In this document: positions 6,968-8,053 of the stretch, one piece after another
How positions within the stretch are numbered: the first letter of the stretch is position 1
Layout: each line of letters starts with the position of its first letter
Source: an uncultured Propionivibrio sp.
GTDB lineage: Bacteria > Pseudomonadota > Gammaproteobacteria > Burkholderiales > Rhodocyclaceae
Direction: 5' to 3'
Assembly: GCA_938040985.1 (NCBI GenBank)
Contig: CALHZD010000128.1
Location: 1-8,053, forward strand
DNA length: 8,053 bases
The notes under the pieces: generated by a model
What the model was told of the DNA's origin: nothing
The model's input: only the letters and a program-made list of their open reading frames with translations
Databases searched by the model: none
Made by a program: the position numbers and the translations under genes

Positions 6968-7218
6968 GACGCCGGCTCCCATGCCGCCTGCGCCGCGGTC
7001 ATGGCTATCCGCACGCCGCCATCGCCGCACCGCTCGCCCGCGCCCGCGCAGCCTGCCGGAAGCCCACGCCGGACGGGCATCTCCGCGGCGCCGCCCGCAT
7101 AGGCATGGGCGCGGCACAGAGCGCCGGAATATTCCCTCGCCGCACCCGCCACCCTCACGGTTTCCACGCATCCCATGGGCGGCGTGATGCCGCGCGCATC
7201 GACATAAATGGGTTTCAT
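6964..7218 (-). CDS. Small hypothetical protein before the MFS gene
   Basis: Predicted 84-residue protein of unknown function. Its stop overlaps the MFS start as ATGA, the usual sign of translational coupling, and its codons are strongly G/C-ending. It starts MKPIYVDARGITPPMGCVE and is rich in Ala, Gly and Arg, with five cysteines; I see no membrane helix. The first 20 residues faintly recall the N termini of beta-ketoacyl-synthase-like or TusA-like proteins, but the rest fits neither, so it may be a truncated or decayed gene. No good ribosome-binding site precedes the ATG at 7218. A longer frame reaches 7329, but that start lies inside repeat DNA. Confidence 0.4.
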   Translation of the reverse strand: MKPIYVDARGITPPMGCVETVRVAGAAREYSGALCRAHAYAGGAAEMPVRRGLPAGCAGAGERCGDGGVRIAMTAAQAAWEPAS

Positions 7219-7284
7219 GGGCGCAGCATTGTGAACCTTTGCCTGCCGCCCGGCAAGCCACCAACTCACCGCCGCGCAGCCCCT

Positions 7285-7560
7285 CCGCCGGAGCCCATGT
7301 AAATAGGGCGTTTCCAAAAGCGTTTCCAAAGAGGCGCCCGGAAACCCGTGCAGATAAAGGATCTCCGCACACCTCCCCGGAACCCCTTATCAATAAAGGG
7401 CTGGCGGGAAGGTGCCCCGAAACCCGCGTGGATAAAGGGCTTCCAGGCAGAATATCCGGAGAAGCCCTGTTTACAAGGGCTTCAGAGCATTCCCCTTGGA
7501 GAAGCCCTAAATACGCGGGCTAGCGGGCAGTCTCCCGGAAAAACCTAAAAACAAGGATTG
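7285..7560. repeat. Degenerate tandem repeat array 1 (about 7 units)
   Basis: About seven imperfect units of 39-42 bp with pattern CCCGGAAaCCC, 4-6 nt, ATAAAGGGCTT, then a variable 12-15 nt stretch. Equivalent positions recur at 7341, 7380 and 7419 (39-bp steps), then the GGGC blocks end at 7401, 7440, 7480 and 7520. Many units hold a short palindrome, best seen in AAGCCCT/AGGGCTT (7462-7482) and AGCCC/GGGCT around 7503-7521. Between units 1 and 2 the step is 51 bp because a 12-bp segment (GTTTCCAAAAGC / GTTTCCAAAGAG, 7310-7333) is duplicated. Copies are too diverged, and spacers too short, for CRISPR. Indels that are not multiples of three argue against a coding repeat. Confidence 0.75.
7300..7329 (-). 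promoter_or_regulatory. Candidate promoter for small ORF and MFS gene
   Basis: On the minus strand TTGGAA (7324-7329) and TATTTA (7300-7305) are 18 nt apart, about 80 nt before the small ORF. The -35 box lies in a 12-bp duplication. The match is moderate and could be chance in this A/T-richer repeat DNA. Confidence 0.25.
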
Positions 7561-7683
7561 AAAGGATTGTTTGACTGTAGGCGCTGGCTCCGCCCACGGA
7601 GCTTCTCTTGATGCCGTTGCGCTGAGCGGCAGCGCGCATGCTGTGGCAATTCTTATTTTTTAGTTTTAGAGCATCTCCAAAGG
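7561..7683. other. Spacer between repeat arrays with two hairpins
   Basis: No gene is seen. Two perfect 6-bp stems occur: GCTCCG-CCCA-CGGAGC (7587-7602), followed on the plus strand by TTCTCTT, and GCGCTG-AGCGG-CAGCGC (7619-7635). A TTATTTTTTAGTTTT stretch follows at 7653-7667. Either hairpin could be a weak plus-strand terminator; neither has an immediate U-run. Confidence 0.4.
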
Positions 7684-7868
7684 GGGCACGCAAGCCCTTT
7701 ATTTACGGGCATCTCAGAGCACCTGCCCTGAAGTCCTTTATCCATGCGGGGCCCAGAGAGGCATGCCCGCAAATTCTCTATACACGCGAGTTCCAGAGGG
7801 GATGCCAGGAAATGCCCTGTTTACGCGGGCTCCAGAGGCGCCTTTCAGCAAACACTCTTTCCAGATAG
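7684..7868. repeat. Degenerate tandem repeat array 2 (about 5 units)
   Basis: About five units of 39-40 bp related to array 1, beginning with AAGCCC- or AAATGCCC-like blocks near 7692, 7731, 7771, 7810 and 7850. The consensus is roughly AAGCCCTTTATTTACGCGGG, then CTCCAGAGG and a variable tail ending in GCC. The palindromic core (GCCC...GGGC) is clear in the units at 7692 and 7810 and partly decayed in the others. The TTTACGCGGGCT element is shared with array 1, so both blocks derive from one ancestral repeat. Confidence 0.75.
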
Positions 7869-7910
7869 GTAAGCACGAAGCACCCCAAACCCCTTAGCCG
7901 CAGCCGCAGG

Positions 7911-7990
7911 CGCGGGGAAGTTTGGCGGAAGCAAGGGCTTGATTGTCTGAGCGCAAGCGAGTGATCAAGCCCGCCGCCAAGCGCCCCGCG
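7911..7990. repeat. Long nested inverted repeat (80 bp)
   Basis: Three complementary arm pairs are nested: CGCGGGG (7911-7917) with CCCCGCG (7984-7990); TTGGCGG (7922-7928) with CCGCCAA (7974-7980); GGGCTTGAT (7935-7943) with ATCAAGCCC (7964-7972). The loop contains TCTGAGCGCAAGCGAGT. The whole could form one long interrupted hairpin in RNA or a cruciform in DNA. No coding function is apparent. From memory, related palindromic blocks are dispersed in Burkholderiales intergenic regions. Confidence 0.7.
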
Positions 7991-8018
7991 ACAAGGGAAG
8001 CCTGCGCCTGGGGTCGCC

Positions 8019-8053
8019 TTTCTTTGCTGACTTTCTTTGGCGAGGCAAAGAAA
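8019..8053. repeat. TTTCTTTGC/GCAAAGAAA inverted repeat at window edge
   Basis: TTTCTTTGC (8019-8027) pairs perfectly with GCAAAGAAA (8045-8053), and CTTTCTTTG is also directly repeated (8018-8026, 8031-8039). The element is cut by the window end and may continue. Preceded by GGGGTCGCC, it matches a short sequence I recall as widespread between genes in Alcaligenaceae and Burkholderiaceae. Its function is unknown to me. Confidence 0.6.

Noticed and set aside
6964..7218. TusA-family sulfur carrier, from the VDARGIT motif.
   Set aside because: The essential CPxP cysteine motif reads TPPM and the remaining residues do not fit the TusA fold.
7285..7560. CRISPR array.
   Set aside because: Units are highly diverged and run almost back to back with no constant repeat plus unique 30-40 nt spacers, and no cas gene is present.
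7638..7868. Plus-strand protein with 13-residue repeats, also seen as an open frame at 7239-7523.
   Set aside because: The 39-bp period keeps a frame open by itself. Steps of 40 bp shift the frame between units, there is no clear ribosome-binding site, and the palindromic DNA explains the pattern better.

Overview
The window looks like chromosomal DNA of a high-GC Gram-negative bacterium, most likely a betaproteobacterium of the order Burkholderiales. This rests on GC-rich codon use, an OprD-type outer-membrane porin, a pseudoazurin-type cupredoxin and a palindromic intergenic sequence at the right edge that I recall as common in that group. All convincing genes lie on the minus strand, so the window reads from right to left.

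Right part (about 7219-8053): no gene. It holds two blocks of degenerate repeats of about 39-42 bp, each with a small palindromic core (about 7285-7560 and 7684-7868). They are separated by a hairpin-rich spacer and followed by a long nested inverted repeat (7911-7990) and a TTTCTTTGC/GCAAAGAAA inverted repeat at the edge. Next come a small unrecognised ORF (6964-7218) and an MdtH-like MFS transporter (5642-6967), joined by an ATGA overlap.

Central and left part: a strong sigma70-type promoter (5407-5435) abuts helix P1 of a cobalamin riboswitch (5145-5402). The riboswitch is recognised from the B12 box, the CTGCCCCCG...ACTGTA block, GCCACTG, GGGAAGGC and a 10-bp closing helix. After a 176-nt leader it commands an apparent five-gene operon: periplasmic binding protein (3958-4968), FecCD/BtuC-type permease (2822-3880), BtuD/FecE-type ATPase (2010-2825, ATGA overlap with the permease), pseudoazurin-like cupredoxin (1477-1938) and OprD-family porin (21-1418). 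A perfect 13-bp hairpin lies between the binding-protein and permease genes.

How it may work together (inference): low cobalamin would switch on a complete import path made of outer-membrane porin, periplasmic binding protein, inner-membrane ABC importer and an extra periplasmic cupredoxin. No TonB-dependent receptor such as BtuB is present. The cupredoxin keeps the His-Cys-His copper ligands but has Ser where pseudoazurin has its axial Met. The substrate could be cobalamin, another corrinoid, or a cobalt or other metal complex; the sequence does not decide. The most interesting features are this gene set, the modified cupredoxin, the enlarged riboswitch and the repeat arrays.
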